A program made the translations under genes and the position numbers. Positions 1 through 7,738 of a DNA stretch of 64,000 bases are shown piece after piece. The stretch is from positions 1 to 64,000 of the forward strand of contig NZ_JAJBZM010000003.1 in NCBI RefSeq assembly GCF_020567375.1, read 5' to 3'. A model generated the notes under the pieces. It saw only the letters and a program-made list of their open reading frames with translations, ran no database searches and was not told where the DNA came from. Each line of letters starts with the position of its first letter. Positions within the stretch are counted from its first letter, which is position 1. Source of the stretch: Janibacter melonis (GTDB lineage Bacteria; Actinomycetota; Actinomycetes; Actinomycetales; Dermatophilaceae).

Positions 1-56
1 CAGCGCCGATGGTACTGCACTGGTGACGGTGTGGGAGAGTAGGACGCAGCCGGACA
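1..56 (+). rRNA. 5S rRNA, 3' end only
   Basis: The first bases contain the conserved 3' part of bacterial 5S rRNA: the GATGGTACTGC segment, then GTGGGAGAGTAGGAC and a closing CCGGACA. The 5' half lies outside the window, so an rRNA operon ends here. The exact 3' end is uncertain by one or two bases. Confidence 0.9.
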
Positions 57-85
57 ACCATTCACCACCCCCAATTGCGGGTGGA

Positions 86-134
86 CAAGAAACGCCCCGC
101 GAGACCATTCATGGTCACGCCGGGGCGTTTCTTG
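86..134 (+). terminator. rho-independent terminator of the rRNA operon
   Basis: A 14-bp stem is formed by CAAGAAACGCCCCG (86-99) and CGGGGCGTTTCTTG (121-134), with a 21-base loop. The descending arm carries TTTCTT, as expected at the end of an rrn operon. It sits 30 bases after the 5S gene. Confidence 0.85.
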
Positions 135-232
135 CGTCCTAGCGCGGGGCGTCCCGACCGTGGTGTCGATCCCCCGGAGAGGGTCGTACCGCAGCCGGCG
201 GGGCGGCACGCGCACATGCACAGCGTTAGCGA

Positions 233-238
233 TAGCGT
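233..238 (+). promoter_or_regulatory. -10 element (TAGCGT) for the REC/PIG-L operon
   Basis: TAGCGT lies nine bases before the ATG at 248 and there is no Shine-Dalgarno sequence between them. This fits leaderless or near-leaderless transcription of the five-gene operon. The surrounding sequence contains two AGCGTT repeats. Confidence 0.5.
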
Positions 239-247
239 TGCGCTGCA

Positions 248-1315
248 ATGGAACCCACAGCCCTCCGGGTCGTCGTGCTGGACGACGAGCCCGACGTGGC
301 GCAGTACGTCCAGCTCATCCTCGAGATGCGGCTCGAGTGCGACGTCCGAGTGCTCCCGAGCCCGCACGGGTTCACCGAGCTCGTCCGTGACTTCGTCCCC
401 GACGTCGTCGTCACCGACATCGAGATGCCCGGTGGGACCGGTCTCGACGTGCTCCTGCGCGCCCGCGAGATCGACCGCGACCTGCCCGTCATCATCATGA
501 CGGCGCACGGCACCGCGGAGTACGCCATCACGGCGCTGCGTGGGGGCGCCGACGAGTTCCTCGCCAAGCCCTTGGACTCCCGCGAGCTGGTGGCCGCGGT
601 GAGCCGGCTCGGCTCCTCCTACCGTCGGACCCGTGAGTCGCGTCGGGGCCGCAGCGTCCTGGCGATCGGAGCGCACCCCGACGACGTCGAGATCGGGGTG
701 GGCGGCATCCTCGCCGCGCACGCCGAGGCCGGCGACCCGATCACCGTGCTCACGCTCTCGCGTGGCGCACGGGGCGGCGTGGCCGACGACCGCCAGCAGG
801 AGTCCTTGGCCTCCGCAGACCTCCTGCGCGCTCGTCTCTTCCTCGAGGACCTCACGGACACCGAGATCCCCGTGTCGGACCCGACCGTCGGGATCGTCGA
901 GCGCGTCGTCGCCGAGGTCAGGCCGACCACCGTCTACGTCCACTCCCGCCACGACCGGCACCAGGACCACCGCGCGGTGCACGACGCTGCGATGGTCGCC
1001 ACCCGCAGGGTCCAGCACGTCGCGTGCTACCAGAGCCCTTCGGCGACGATCGAGTTCTGCCCGACACGCTTCGTGTCGATCGACGGCTTCACGCAGGCCA
1101 AGCTCGAGCTGCTGGGCTGCTTCGCCTCGCAGACCGAGGTCCGCGACTACCTCGAGCCCGAGCTCGTGCTCGCGACCGCTCGGTACTGGTCCCGCTTCGG
1201 CACCGGACGGCACGTCGAGCCGCTCGAGGTCGTCCGTGACGCGAGCGGCATCACCCCGTCGTCGGCCGAGCGGGCCGACGCCTCCACCGACACGGACAGG
1301 CAGGGACGACGATGA
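248..1315 (+). CDS. response regulator receiver / PIG-L (LmbE) deacetylase fusion
   Basis: The 355-residue protein joins two domains rarely seen together. Residues 5-125 are a CheY-like receiver with the acidic triad (D12, D13, E14), phospho-acceptor Asp57 in VVVTDIEMP, T85 and K107. Residues 136-320 are a PIG-L/LmbE zinc deacetylase with AHPDD at 142-146 and the HQDH...H set near 238-245. PIG-L enzymes remove N-acetyl groups from GlcNAc-type sugars, so phosphorylation probably switches a sugar deacetylase. There is no helix-turn-helix domain and no histidine kinase beside it. It overlaps the next ATG by four bases and heads a five-gene operon containing a glycosyltransferase, which suggests polysaccharide modification. 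The domain calls are firm; the substrate is inferred. Confidence 0.88.
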   Translation: MEPTALRVVVLDDEPDVAQYVQLILEMRLECDVRVLPSPHGFTELVRDFVPDVVVTDIEMPGGTGLDVLLRAREIDRDLPVIIMTAHGTAEYAITALRGGADEFLAKPLDSRELVAAVSRLGSSYRRTRESRRGRSVLAIGAHPDDVEIGVGGILAAHAEAGDPITVLTLSRGARGGVADDRQQESLASADLLRARLFLEDLTDTEIPVSDPTVGIVERVVAEVRPTTVYVHSRHDRHQDHRAVHDAAMVATRRVQHVACYQSPSATIEFCPTRFVSIDGFTQAKLELLGCFASQTEVRDYLEPELVLATARYWSRFGTGRHVEPLEVVRDASGITPSSAERADASTDTDRQGRR

Positions 1316-2286
1316 CCACCCGGGTGCTGGTGACAGGTGTCGGGGGCCCGGCCGGTGTCGCCGTGCTGCGCTCCCTCCTGCGACGCGACGACCTCGAGGT
1401 CTTCGCCGCTGACATGGACGGCTGGGCCAGCGGGCTCTACCTCGTCGATGCCGATCACCGGCGGATCGTGCCGCCCGGCCGGCGGGAGGACTTCGTCGAC
1501 GCGATCATCGCGATGGTCGCCTCCGACGGCATCGGCCTGGTCGTCTCGACCGTCGACGTCGAGCTCGTCCCGCTCAGCGCGCGCCGCGAGGAGCTCGGGG
1601 CGCCGCTGGCCGCCCCTTCGCAGGCCGCGCTGACCACCTGCCTCGACAAGTGGCAGCTCGCCCAGACGTGCGCCCCCCATGCCCGGGTGCCCCGCACCGC
1701 ACTCCTCGACGAGGCCGGCATCGCCCTGGACTGGGTCTTCCCCGTCATCGTCAAGCCGCGAAGCGGCGCCGGGTCCCGCGGGGTGCACCTCGTCGAGGAC
1801 CGCGCTGCGCTGCAGGCGGAGCGTCTCGACGACGGGTGGATCATCCAGGAGCACCTGCCGGGTGACGAGTTCTCCGTCGACACCCTCATGGGGCGTGACG
1901 GCACGGCGATCGCCGCTGTGCCCCGGTTGCGGGCCCGGGTCGACTCCGGTGTCGCCATCGCCGGCCGGACCGTCCATCGCGACGAGCTCGAGCGCACCGC
2001 CGAGGCGTGCGCCGCGGCATCGGGCCTCGTCGGGGTCTGCAACGTCCAGCTGCGCTACGACAGCCACGGGGTCCCGGCGCTGCTGGAGATCAACCCACGC
2101 TTCCCCGGGTCGATGCCCCTCACCGTGGCGGCAGGGGTCGACATGCCCTCGCTGGCTGTCGACCTCGCCCTCGACCGCCCGGTGCCCGACCGGGTGGACT
2201 TCGTCGAGATCGCCAACGTGCGCTACCTCGAGGACGTCTTCGTCCCGGTCGATCAGGTCCTCGACGGCGTCGAGGCGCAGCGATGA
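1312..2286 (+). CDS. ATP-grasp ligase, carbamoyl-phosphate-synthase-like
   Basis: This is a 324-residue ATP-grasp protein. The N-terminal VLVTGVGGPAG is a Rossmann-like pre-ATP-grasp motif. The core has PVIVKPRSGAGSRGV with Lys148, the hinge QEHLPGDE around 179-186 and the metal-binding LLEINPRF at 258-265. Such enzymes activate a carboxylate with ATP and join it to an amine or thiol. It is coupled to the REC/PIG-L gene by ATGA and to the PHP gene by another ATGA, so the three are co-translated. A role in decorating a saccharide or peptide is plausible. The substrate cannot be read from the sequence. Confidence 0.85.
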   Translation: MTTRVLVTGVGGPAGVAVLRSLLRRDDLEVFAADMDGWASGLYLVDADHRRIVPPGRREDFVDAIIAMVASDGIGLVVSTVDVELVPLSARREELGAPLAAPSQAALTTCLDKWQLAQTCAPHARVPRTALLDEAGIALDWVFPVIVKPRSGAGSRGVHLVEDRAALQAERLDDGWIIQEHLPGDEFSVDTLMGRDGTAIAAVPRLRARVDSGVAIAGRTVHRDELERTAEACAAASGLVGVCNVQLRYDSHGVPALLEINPRFPGSMPLTVAAGVDMPSLAVDLALDRPVPDRVDFVEIANVRYLEDVFVPVDQVLDGVEAQR

Positions 2287-3029
2287 CCTCCGCTCACCCC
2301 GAGCTCGACGGGGACTGGCACGTCCACTCGACCTTCTCCGACGACGCGCACAGCCCGCTGCAGGACAACGTCAACGCGGCGGTCTCCACCGGGCTGCGCG
2401 AGATCCGTCTCACGGAGCACGTACGGACGACGACCGCGTGGGTCCCGGACTTCCTGACGGCCGTGAGCGCGCTCGACGTCCCGGGGTCGTTGCGCGTCCG
2501 CACCGGGGTCGAGGCGAAGGTCCTCGACGTGTCCGGGACCCTCGACGTGCCCCCCGACCTCGTCGTCGGAGCCGGTGGCATCGACGGCATCGTCATCGCC
2601 GACCATCAGATGCCCGGGCCGGACGGGCCCTGGAGCCCGACCCGGACTCGTGAGGCGCTGGCCGGCGGCCTCACCCCGGCCGAGGCCGTCGACATGCTTC
2701 TCACCGGCACGATCGCCGCGATGGAGTGCGCCGGTGGGGGAGCGCAGCTGGCGCACCCCTTCTCGATCCTGCCCAAGATCGGCCTGGGCGAGGACGACGT
2801 CGACGACGACGCCCTCGTCCGGTGGGCGCGCGCGGCGGCGGGCACCGGCACCCGGGTCGAGGTCAACGAGAAGTGGGCCTGCCCCGGTACCCGGGCGCTG
2901 CAGGCCCTGCGCTCCGAGGGCGCCGAGGTCGTCGCGTCCACCGACGCGCACCACGCCCGCGACGTCGGGCGGTACGACCGGGTGGTCAAGATCCTCGACC
3001 GGGCCGGCGACGCGCGGGCGCGTCGGTGA
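2283..3029 (+). CDS. PHP-domain metal-dependent phosphoesterase
   Basis: The 248-residue protein starts at the ATG that overlaps the previous stop. HVHSTFSDD at 13-21 is the first PHP motif (HxH...SxD). Later metal ligands appear in LTEH, AHPF and STDAHH, in the order seen in histidinol-phosphatase-like and PolX-type PHP enzymes. It should hydrolyse a phosphomonoester. In this operon a sugar phosphate or a phosphorylated intermediate of the ATP-grasp step are reasonable substrates, but that is inference. A longer reading frame from about 2007 overlaps the ATP-grasp gene and is not credible. Confidence 0.87.
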   Translation: MTSAHPELDGDWHVHSTFSDDAHSPLQDNVNAAVSTGLREIRLTEHVRTTTAWVPDFLTAVSALDVPGSLRVRTGVEAKVLDVSGTLDVPPDLVVGAGGIDGIVIADHQMPGPDGPWSPTRTREALAGGLTPAEAVDMLLTGTIAAMECAGGGAQLAHPFSILPKIGLGEDDVDDDALVRWARAAAGTGTRVEVNEKWACPGTRALQALRSEGAEVVASTDAHHARDVGRYDRVVKILDRAGDARARR

Positions 3030-4525
3030 GCGGACCCGACGCGGCCTCGGTCGCCGGCACGAGCCTTGCGGTCGTCCTGACGATCTTGGCGCTCGTCGGT
3101 GCAGTGCCGGCGCTCATCATGGCGATGCAGTTCCTCCTCGTGCCCTTCCACGGCCTGCGCAACCACTACCGCCGGGCCGCTCCGCTCACGCCGCGGGTCG
3201 CGGTCGTCGTGCCGGCGTGGAACGAGGGTCTGGTCATCGGAGCCTCGATCGACCGCCTCATGAGCCTGGAGTACCCGCGCGGCCAGCTGCGGGTGTACGT
3301 CGTCGACGACGCCTCGACCGACGACACCCCGGACGTCGTGCGGGCGAAGGAGCGTGAGTACCCCGGGTCGGTCTACCACCTGCGCCGGGAGGTCGGCGGC
3401 GAGGGCAAGGCGCACACGCTCAACCACGGCATCCGCCACATCCTCGCGGAGGACTGGATGGAGGCGATGCTCATCATGGACGCCGACGTCATCTACCTGC
3501 CCGACTCGCTGCGCAAGATGACCCGGCACTTCGCCGACCCCGAGGTCGGCGCGGTCACCGCGTACATCCGCGAGGGCAGCGCGAAGAAGAGCTACCTCAG
3601 CCGCTTCATCGCCTTCGAGTACGTCCTCTCGCAGCTCGGCAGCCGTCGTGCCCAGAACGTCCTCGGCGCGATGGCATGCCTGGCCGGGGGGGCCCAGCTC
3701 CACACCCGCCGCAACATCGAGGACCTCGGCGGCCAGATCGACACGACGTCGCTGGCCGAGGACACGGTGACGACCTTCGAGACGCAGCTCGCCGGCCGCC
3801 GTGTCGTCTTCGACCCGGCAGCGGTCGTCCTCGCGGAGGAGCCGCACCGCGTCGGTGCCCTGTGGAAGCAGCGTCTGCGATGGGCCCGGGGCAACGTCCA
3901 GCTGACGAAGCGCTTCCGGCACCTGTGGTTCCGACCGTCCCGGGCGCACCGCCTGGGCTCGATCTCCTTCGGCCTCACGTGGTTCGGCGTCTTCCTCCTG
4001 CCGGTCTTCATGATCCTTGCGTCCACCGGGCTCATCTCGCTCTACCTCATGGAGTCGCCGCTCTCGAGCCTGATCTTCCGCTCGATGTGGATCGTCGTGG
4101 GCTGCTCCTACATCTACACGGTGGTGCTCTCCGTACAGCTCGACCCAGCCACGGCACGATCCGCCTGGCGCGAGGTGCTCTTCTTCCCGGGGATCGTCTC
4201 GATGATCGTCATGCTCTCGGCGTTCTTTCCGGGGCTCTTCACCGAGCGGGTGCCCGCCCTGTTCGGCATGCGGATGCTCGACGTCGGTGTGGACATCTGG
4301 TACATCTCCATCTACGCCTGGATCTCCGTCTGCATGATCGGGGCGTGGGGCGCCAAGCGCCTCGACGACGCGGGGGCGCCGGGCTGGCTCATGGCGCTCT
4401 ACGTCTACGTCGTCGGGTACGGACCGATCCTGTGCGCGGTCACCTTCGACTCCTACGTCAAGGAGTGGCGCGGGGCGGCCATGGTGTGGGACAAGACCGA
4501 GAAGACGGGACGGGTGCTCGGATGA
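3026..4525 (+). CDS. processive family-2 glycosyltransferase (BcsA/HAS type), membrane
   Basis: From the GTG overlapping the previous stop the product is 499 residues. A transmembrane segment (about 12-40) precedes a GT2 domain with VVVPAWNEG, YVVDDASTDD, the catalytic DAD at 152-154, AED at 244-246 and QRLRW at 282-286. These D,D,D,QxxRW signatures mark processive enzymes such as cellulose, hyaluronan and poly-GlcNAc synthases. About five more hydrophobic segments follow (320-470), consistent with a channel in the membrane. If the polymer contains GlcNAc, the PIG-L domain encoded by the first gene would be its deacetylase. The family is firm and the polymer unknown. Confidence 0.9.
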   Translation: MSGPDAASVAGTSLAVVLTILALVGAVPALIMAMQFLLVPFHGLRNHYRRAAPLTPRVAVVVPAWNEGLVIGASIDRLMSLEYPRGQLRVYVVDDASTDDTPDVVRAKEREYPGSVYHLRREVGGEGKAHTLNHGIRHILAEDWMEAMLIMDADVIYLPDSLRKMTRHFADPEVGAVTAYIREGSAKKSYLSRFIAFEYVLSQLGSRRAQNVLGAMACLAGGAQLHTRRNIEDLGGQIDTTSLAEDTVTTFETQLAGRRVVFDPAAVVLAEEPHRVGALWKQRLRWARGNVQLTKRFRHLWFRPSRAHRLGSISFGLTWFGVFLLPVFMILASTGLISLYLMESPLSSLIFRSMWIVVGCSYIYTVVLSVQLDPATARSAWREVLFFPGIVSMIVMLSAFFPGLFTERVPALFGMRMLDVGVDIWYISIYAWISVCMIGAWGAKRLDDAGAPGWLMALYVYVVGYGPILCAVTFDSYVKEWRGAAMVWDKTEKTGRVLG

Positions 4526-4731
4526 GCGATCTCGACGTGGAGGCCGGCGAGCGGGAGATCGAGGCCGACCGGCGCCGAGAGCGCCGGGTCCTGTGGCAGG
4601 CCCTGCTCGCCCTCGTCGTGGTCCTCGTCTTCGTCCTCGTGCGCATCGCCCTCGTCGGCGGGCCGGGAGACGACGGCGTCCGTGGAGCGACCGGTCAGGC
4701 CGAGGCCCGCGGCGTGATCGTCACCGGGTAG
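4522..4731 (+). CDS. small single-pass membrane protein
   Basis: This 69-residue ORF begins at an ATG overlapping the glycosyltransferase stop. Its charged N-terminus (DLDVEAGEREIEADRRRERR) precedes one hydrophobic helix at about 25-45, rich in V and L. Small membrane partners are common for polysaccharide synthases, so it may assist the GT2. Its last 37 bases overlap the convergent P450 gene on the other strand. The coupling and the positive-inside topology support it being real. I recognise no family. Confidence 0.7.
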   Translation: MSDLDVEAGEREIEADRRRERRVLWQALLALVVVLVFVLVRIALVGGPGDDGVRGATGQAEARGVIVTG

Positions 4732-5942
4732 CCCCTCGGCCAGCACAGGTTGTCTCGGCGCGGTCGGGGAGAGACCGAGGCGTCGACCTCGTACCAGCGG
4801 CCCAGGAGCGTGACGAGCTCGACGAGCACGGTGTTGGCGAGGTGCATGCCCAGGCAGACCCGTGGACCCGCCCCGTAGGGGAGGTACGCGCCCCGAGTGT
4901 GCGGCCGCGGTCGAGCCCAGCGGGTGGGGTCGAAGACAGTGGGGTCCTCGCTCCACAACGACGCTCGACGGTGCATCCCCTCGACTGCGACGACGAGCTC
5001 GGTGCCCTGCGGGGCAGAGCATCCCCCGAGTGTCGTGTCGTGCGCGGCGATCCGGTTCAACCCGGCGATGACGGGAGTGTGACGCAGGACCTCCTTGATC
5101 ACGTGCTCGGCCGTCCGGCGGTCTTCGCACGCAGCCTGGTCGTCAGACGTCATCCCGCCCATCGTGGTCAGCACCCAGGCCACCGCTGCGCCTGTCGTCT
5201 GCATCCCGCTGTCGAGGGCGATGGCCATGGTCTGGGCCACCTCGAGGTCGTCGAGAGGTGGCGCGTCTCCGGCGAGCAGTGCGTCGAGGAGGTCACCGCG
5301 TGGTGCCTCGTGGCGTCGTCTCGCCACAAGGGACATCAAGCCGCCGATGACCTCGTCGAACTGATGGCGCAGGCGCCGCTCCCACATCGGTGCGCGGAGC
5401 CCCTTCGAGTGCTGACGGGCGTGGGAGGTGCGCGAGAGCGTGTCGGCGAGGTGGTCGGCCTCACCCCGGCCGATGTCGTCGAGGAGTTCTGGCCAGACGA
5501 CCCGCGCGGTGAGGTCGACGACTTGGGTGGACGCCGTGAGTCGCCGGGCGGTAGGCAGAGCTCCGGCCCAGCGGGCGGCGATCTCCGGGGCACGTCCGGG
5601 GCTGGTGGCCAGGTGGTCCCACGCGTATCGGCGAGCATGATGCCAGCGGTCGGAGCTGTCGACCTGCACCGAGGTCCGGGACGTGCGGACCGCCGCCGGG
5701 GCCAGTGCGAAGTCGTCCTCCCGCCGCAGCACGTCGCGAGCCCCGGCCGGGTCCCAGACCTGGATGTGCTGAGGGGTCAGGGCGAAGAGATCGCCGTAGC
5801 GGTCGGCGCAGGCCTCGAGGTACGCCGCCGGGTCGCGGCTGGGGGAGAGGCGAGGACCCCCGTCGACGTGGACCCCAGGAAGAGGTCCGGCCGACCCGTC
5901 CGTGGAGGACTGGCCGGCCGGGACTCGGGCAGCGTCGGTCAC
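4695..5942 (-). CDS. cytochrome P450, candidate RiPP cross-linking enzyme
   Basis: The 415-residue P450 starts at a GTG that overlaps the stop of the 26-residue peptide gene (GTGA). EVLR at 284-287 is the K-helix ExxR, and PYGAGPRVCLG gives the heme-ligand Cys363, with Tyr in place of the usual Phe at the start of the heme loop. The I-helix is atypical: SGMQTT (245-250) replaces the normal A/GGxD/ET. Divergence there is often seen in P450s that couple aromatic side chains rather than insert oxygen. No ferredoxin or reductase gene is nearby. Translational coupling to a tiny Tyr-rich peptide suggests it cross-links that peptide, as in biarylitide and atropopeptide pathways. The alternative is an ordinary small-molecule P450. 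Confidence 0.9.
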   Translation of the reverse strand: MTDAARVPAGQSSTDGSAGPLPGVHVDGGPRLSPSRDPAAYLEACADRYGDLFALTPQHIQVWDPAGARDVLRREDDFALAPAAVRTSRTSVQVDSSDRWHHARRYAWDHLATSPGRAPEIAARWAGALPTARRLTASTQVVDLTARVVWPELLDDIGRGEADHLADTLSRTSHARQHSKGLRAPMWERRLRHQFDEVIGGLMSLVARRRHEAPRGDLLDALLAGDAPPLDDLEVAQTMAIALDSGMQTTGAAVAWVLTTMGGMTSDDQAACEDRRTAEHVIKEVLRHTPVIAGLNRIAAHDTTLGGCSAPQGTELVVAVEGMHRRASLWSEDPTVFDPTRWARPRPHTRGAYLPYGAGPRVCLGMHLANTVLVELVTLLGRWYEVDASVSPRPRRDNLCWPRGYPVTITPRASA

Positions 5943-6019
5943 ACCGGGTACATGCGGATGTAGTACTTGCCCGCGGAGGCGGCGGCGCGCTTGGCCTTGA
6001 TCGAATGGAAGATGCTCAT
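5939..6019 (-). CDS. 26-residue putative RiPP precursor peptide
   Basis: The ORF runs from ATG at 6019 to TGA at 5941-5939 and is too short for usual gene callers. It begins MSIFHSIKAKR, continues through an Ala-rich stretch and ends GKYYIRMYPV, with tyrosines at 19, 20 and 24. A consensus-like AAAGGAG lies nine bases before the ATG, stronger than most in this window. Its stop overlaps the P450 start, so the two are co-translated. A basic, helical leader followed by an aromatic C-terminal core is the layout of known P450-modified RiPPs, whose precursors are about 18-40 residues. The likely core is the last 5-8 residues. Function is inferred from architecture, not from recognised homology. Confidence 0.75.
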   Translation of the reverse strand: MSIFHSIKAKRAAASAGKYYIRMYPV

Positions 6020-6028
6020 GCGGTCAGA

Positions 6029-6035
6029 CTCCTTT
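6029..6035 (-). promoter_or_regulatory. ribosome binding site of the precursor peptide
   Basis: Read on the minus strand, AAAGGAG ends nine bases before the ATG at 6019. It decides the start of the 26-residue peptide and is the main reason to believe this short ORF is translated. Confidence 0.8.
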
Positions 6036-6053
6036 GTCCGTCACCGGCGCGTC

Positions 6054-6095
6054 GGGCCGGCGTGCGCACCACCATAGGGAGGCCCACGCCGGCCC
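6054..6095 (-). terminator. hairpin between the MBL-fold gene and the peptide gene
   Basis: GGGCCGGCGTG (6054-6064) pairs with CACGCCGGCCC (6085-6095) over 11 perfect base pairs with a 20-base loop. It lies 32 bases after the stop of the MBL-fold gene and probably terminates it. On the minus strand the loop contains TATGGT (6076-6071), a possible -10 for the peptide/P450 unit. Confidence 0.55.
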
Positions 6096-6126
6096 GCATG
6101 TCGAGACGAGTCCCGCGCAGCTCGGC

Positions 6127-7350
6127 TCAGCGACGCCCGGGGCGACGCCCGAGCGTGAAGCGGTCGAGGTCCCGGCCGACCGTGGTGCGGCCGCGGTAGC
6201 CGCGCTGGGCCAGTCGCGTCCACCGCCGCACGTCGACCTCGGGTGCCCCGAGGTCGGCGTAGTGCGAGACGACGAGGTGCTTCGCGTGCGCCTGCTGGGC
6301 GACCTCGCCGACCTTCTCGGTGAGGACGTGCGACTGGAGCATGTGGTCCAGGGTGGCGTCCGGCAGGCCGGCACCCTCCACGCCGATCGCCTCGTGGACG
6401 AGGATGTCGGTGTCCTGGGCCATCTCGACGAGGTTGGTCGAGTAGCGGGTGTCGCCGGAGAAGGTCACCGACCCGTACGCGGTGTCGAAGCGGAAGGCGT
6501 AGGCGGGGAAGACCGGGCCGTGCGGCACGAGCGTCGCGGTGACCGTCACCTTGTCGTCTCGGTAGATCTCGAAGGGGGACATGTCGGGCGAGGTGTTGAG
6601 GTAGTCGGCCGTCACGGTGCCGGGCAGCTGGATCTCGCGAACATCCATGAGCGTGCGGATGTCGACGACGTTCATGTCCCGCAGGAAGACGTTCATGCTG
6701 TACGCGTACGCCGCGTGCAACGACTCGGTCATCTGCTCCGTGCCCGGCGTCGGGTCGGCAGGGTTGACCGTGGGTGCGGTGCCGCCGCCGAACTTGGGCT
6801 GCAGGCCGCCGGCCGGGCCGGGGCCGAGGACCGGCACCCGACGCTCGATGTGGTCGCCGTTCTGGTTCTTGATGTGCCCGCCGAGCATGAAGAAGTTGTA
6901 GTAGTCGGCGATGTGGTCGGCGTGCAGGTGGGTGAGGAAGATGCCCCGGATCGAGTCCAGCCGCAGCCCGGCCTTGACGAACTGGGTCACCGAGGCGCGG
7001 CCGCAGTCGACGACGTAGGTCTGGCCGTCGACGACGAGGGCGGTCGCGGCGCCCACCTGGTGCAGGTCGACCGGCGGGCCGGCGCGCGTGCCGAGCAGGA
7101 CGAGCTCGAGACCCCGCGTGCCCGGGGCGGCGGGCGGGCGGTGCGCCGGGCTCGCCGCGGCAGCGGGGGCGAGGGCGGCGCCCGCGGCGGCCAGGCCGAC
7201 CCCGGCGACGATGCTGCGTCGAGAGAGCGACAGCCCGGAGCGGGCCTGGTCGATCGCCTCGTCACGCTCGCTCGTCACCGCCTCGACCGGCAGCCGGTCG
7301 CACAGGCACTCGGCTCCGTGGTCGTGATGGTCATGCGGTGCGCGCACCAT
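6127..7350 (-). CDS. Tat-exported metallo-beta-lactamase-fold hydrolase
   Basis: The 407-residue product has a long N-region, then SRRSIVAGVGLAAAG (about 43-57), a twin-arginine signal ending near an AAA-S-P cleavage region. The mature part is an MBL-fold hydrolase with THLHADH (zinc motif HxHxDH), a later FSGDTRYS and a C-terminal VVSHYAD. The architecture resembles RNase Z/arylsulfatase-like MBL proteins that act on small molecules outside the membrane. AGGAG before the ATG supports the start. The N-terminus before the RR is His-rich (HDHHDH). It lies upstream of the peptide/P450 unit on the same strand but behind a hairpin, so co-transcription is uncertain. The substrate is unknown. Confidence 0.85.
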   Translation of the reverse strand: MVRAPHDHHDHGAECLCDRLPVEAVTSERDEAIDQARSGLSLSRRSIVAGVGLAAAGAALAPAAAASPAHRPPAAPGTRGLELVLLGTRAGPPVDLHQVGAATALVVDGQTYVVDCGRASVTQFVKAGLRLDSIRGIFLTHLHADHIADYYNFFMLGGHIKNQNGDHIERRVPVLGPGPAGGLQPKFGGGTAPTVNPADPTPGTEQMTESLHAAYAYSMNVFLRDMNVVDIRTLMDVREIQLPGTVTADYLNTSPDMSPFEIYRDDKVTVTATLVPHGPVFPAYAFRFDTAYGSVTFSGDTRYSTNLVEMAQDTDILVHEAIGVEGAGLPDATLDHMLQSHVLTEKVGEVAQQAHAKHLVVSHYADLGAPEVDVRRWTRLAQRGYRGRTTVGRDLDRFTLGRRPGRR

Positions 7351-7447
7351 GAGAACTCCTTCGTCCAGTGGGTGCGCGTGACGCTATGAGTGGAAGCAGG
7401 CGCCCCAGGGACGACGTTCCCCTGCGACGAACCGTCCTCGGCACGCA

Positions 7448-7487
7448 CGAAGGGGGCGAGGACACTCGCGTCTCCCCGCCCCCTTCG
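7448..7487 (-). terminator. terminator of the sigma/DUF1059 operon
   Basis: CGAAGGGGGCG (7448-7458) and CGCCCCCTTCG (7477-7487) form an 11-bp stem with an 18-base loop, directly after the DUF1059 stop. The stem is built from an inverted pair of the CGAAGGGGG 9-mer that recurs through the window. There is no T-tract. Confidence 0.75.
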
Positions 7488-7501
7488 CCCCGCCGTGCCG
7501 C

Positions 7502-7738
7502 TCAGCTCTCCGGCAGGTCCGCGAAGGTCTGCTTCATCTCCCGGTACCAGCCGAGCGACTTCTTCGGGTGGCGCCAGCGGCCCTTCATGTCGTCGCGGGC
7601 CGGCTGGTGCGCGGCGTCGCCCGCCCGCTCCATCTCCTTGAGGTGCTGGTCCTGGGCGTTGATGACGTCGTCCGCGCTCTCGCCCCGGTGGGCGAGGTCG
7701 CACGGGCCGCCGAGCTGGCTGCAGGTCATGGTCTTCAT
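7502..7738 (-). CDS. DUF1059-like small protein
   Basis: The 78-residue protein begins MKTMTCSQLGGPCDLAHRGE, then AQDQHLKEME, a pattern I associate with the DUF1059 family of small cytoplasmic proteins of unknown function. The two N-terminal cysteines and the His are typical. AGGAGG lies shortly upstream and the ATG overlaps the stop of a 24-residue ORF (ATGA). It is the last member of a unit headed by an ECF sigma factor. Assignment to DUF1059 is from memory of the motif; no activity can be proposed. Confidence 0.75.
   Translation of the reverse strand: MKTMTCSQLGGPCDLAHRGESADDVINAQDQHLKEMERAGDAAHQPARDDMKGRWRHPKKSLGWYREMKQTFADLPES

Noticed and set aside
62-1213. 383-residue minus-strand frame opposite the REC/PIG-L gene
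   Set aside because: It is a GC-rich antisense shadow: low-complexity Arg/Gly/Asp content, no domain, and it runs through the rrn terminator. The plus-strand gene has complete catalytic motifs.
2007-2282. Upstream extension of the PHP gene
   Set aside because: It lies wholly within the ATP-grasp gene in another frame; the ATG at 2283 has exact ATGA coupling and starts just before the first PHP motif.
6127-7350. MBL-fold protein as a maturation enzyme of the peptide/P450 cluster
   Set aside because: It is Tat-exported and separated by a hairpin, so it would not meet the cytoplasmic precursor; adjacency alone is not enough.
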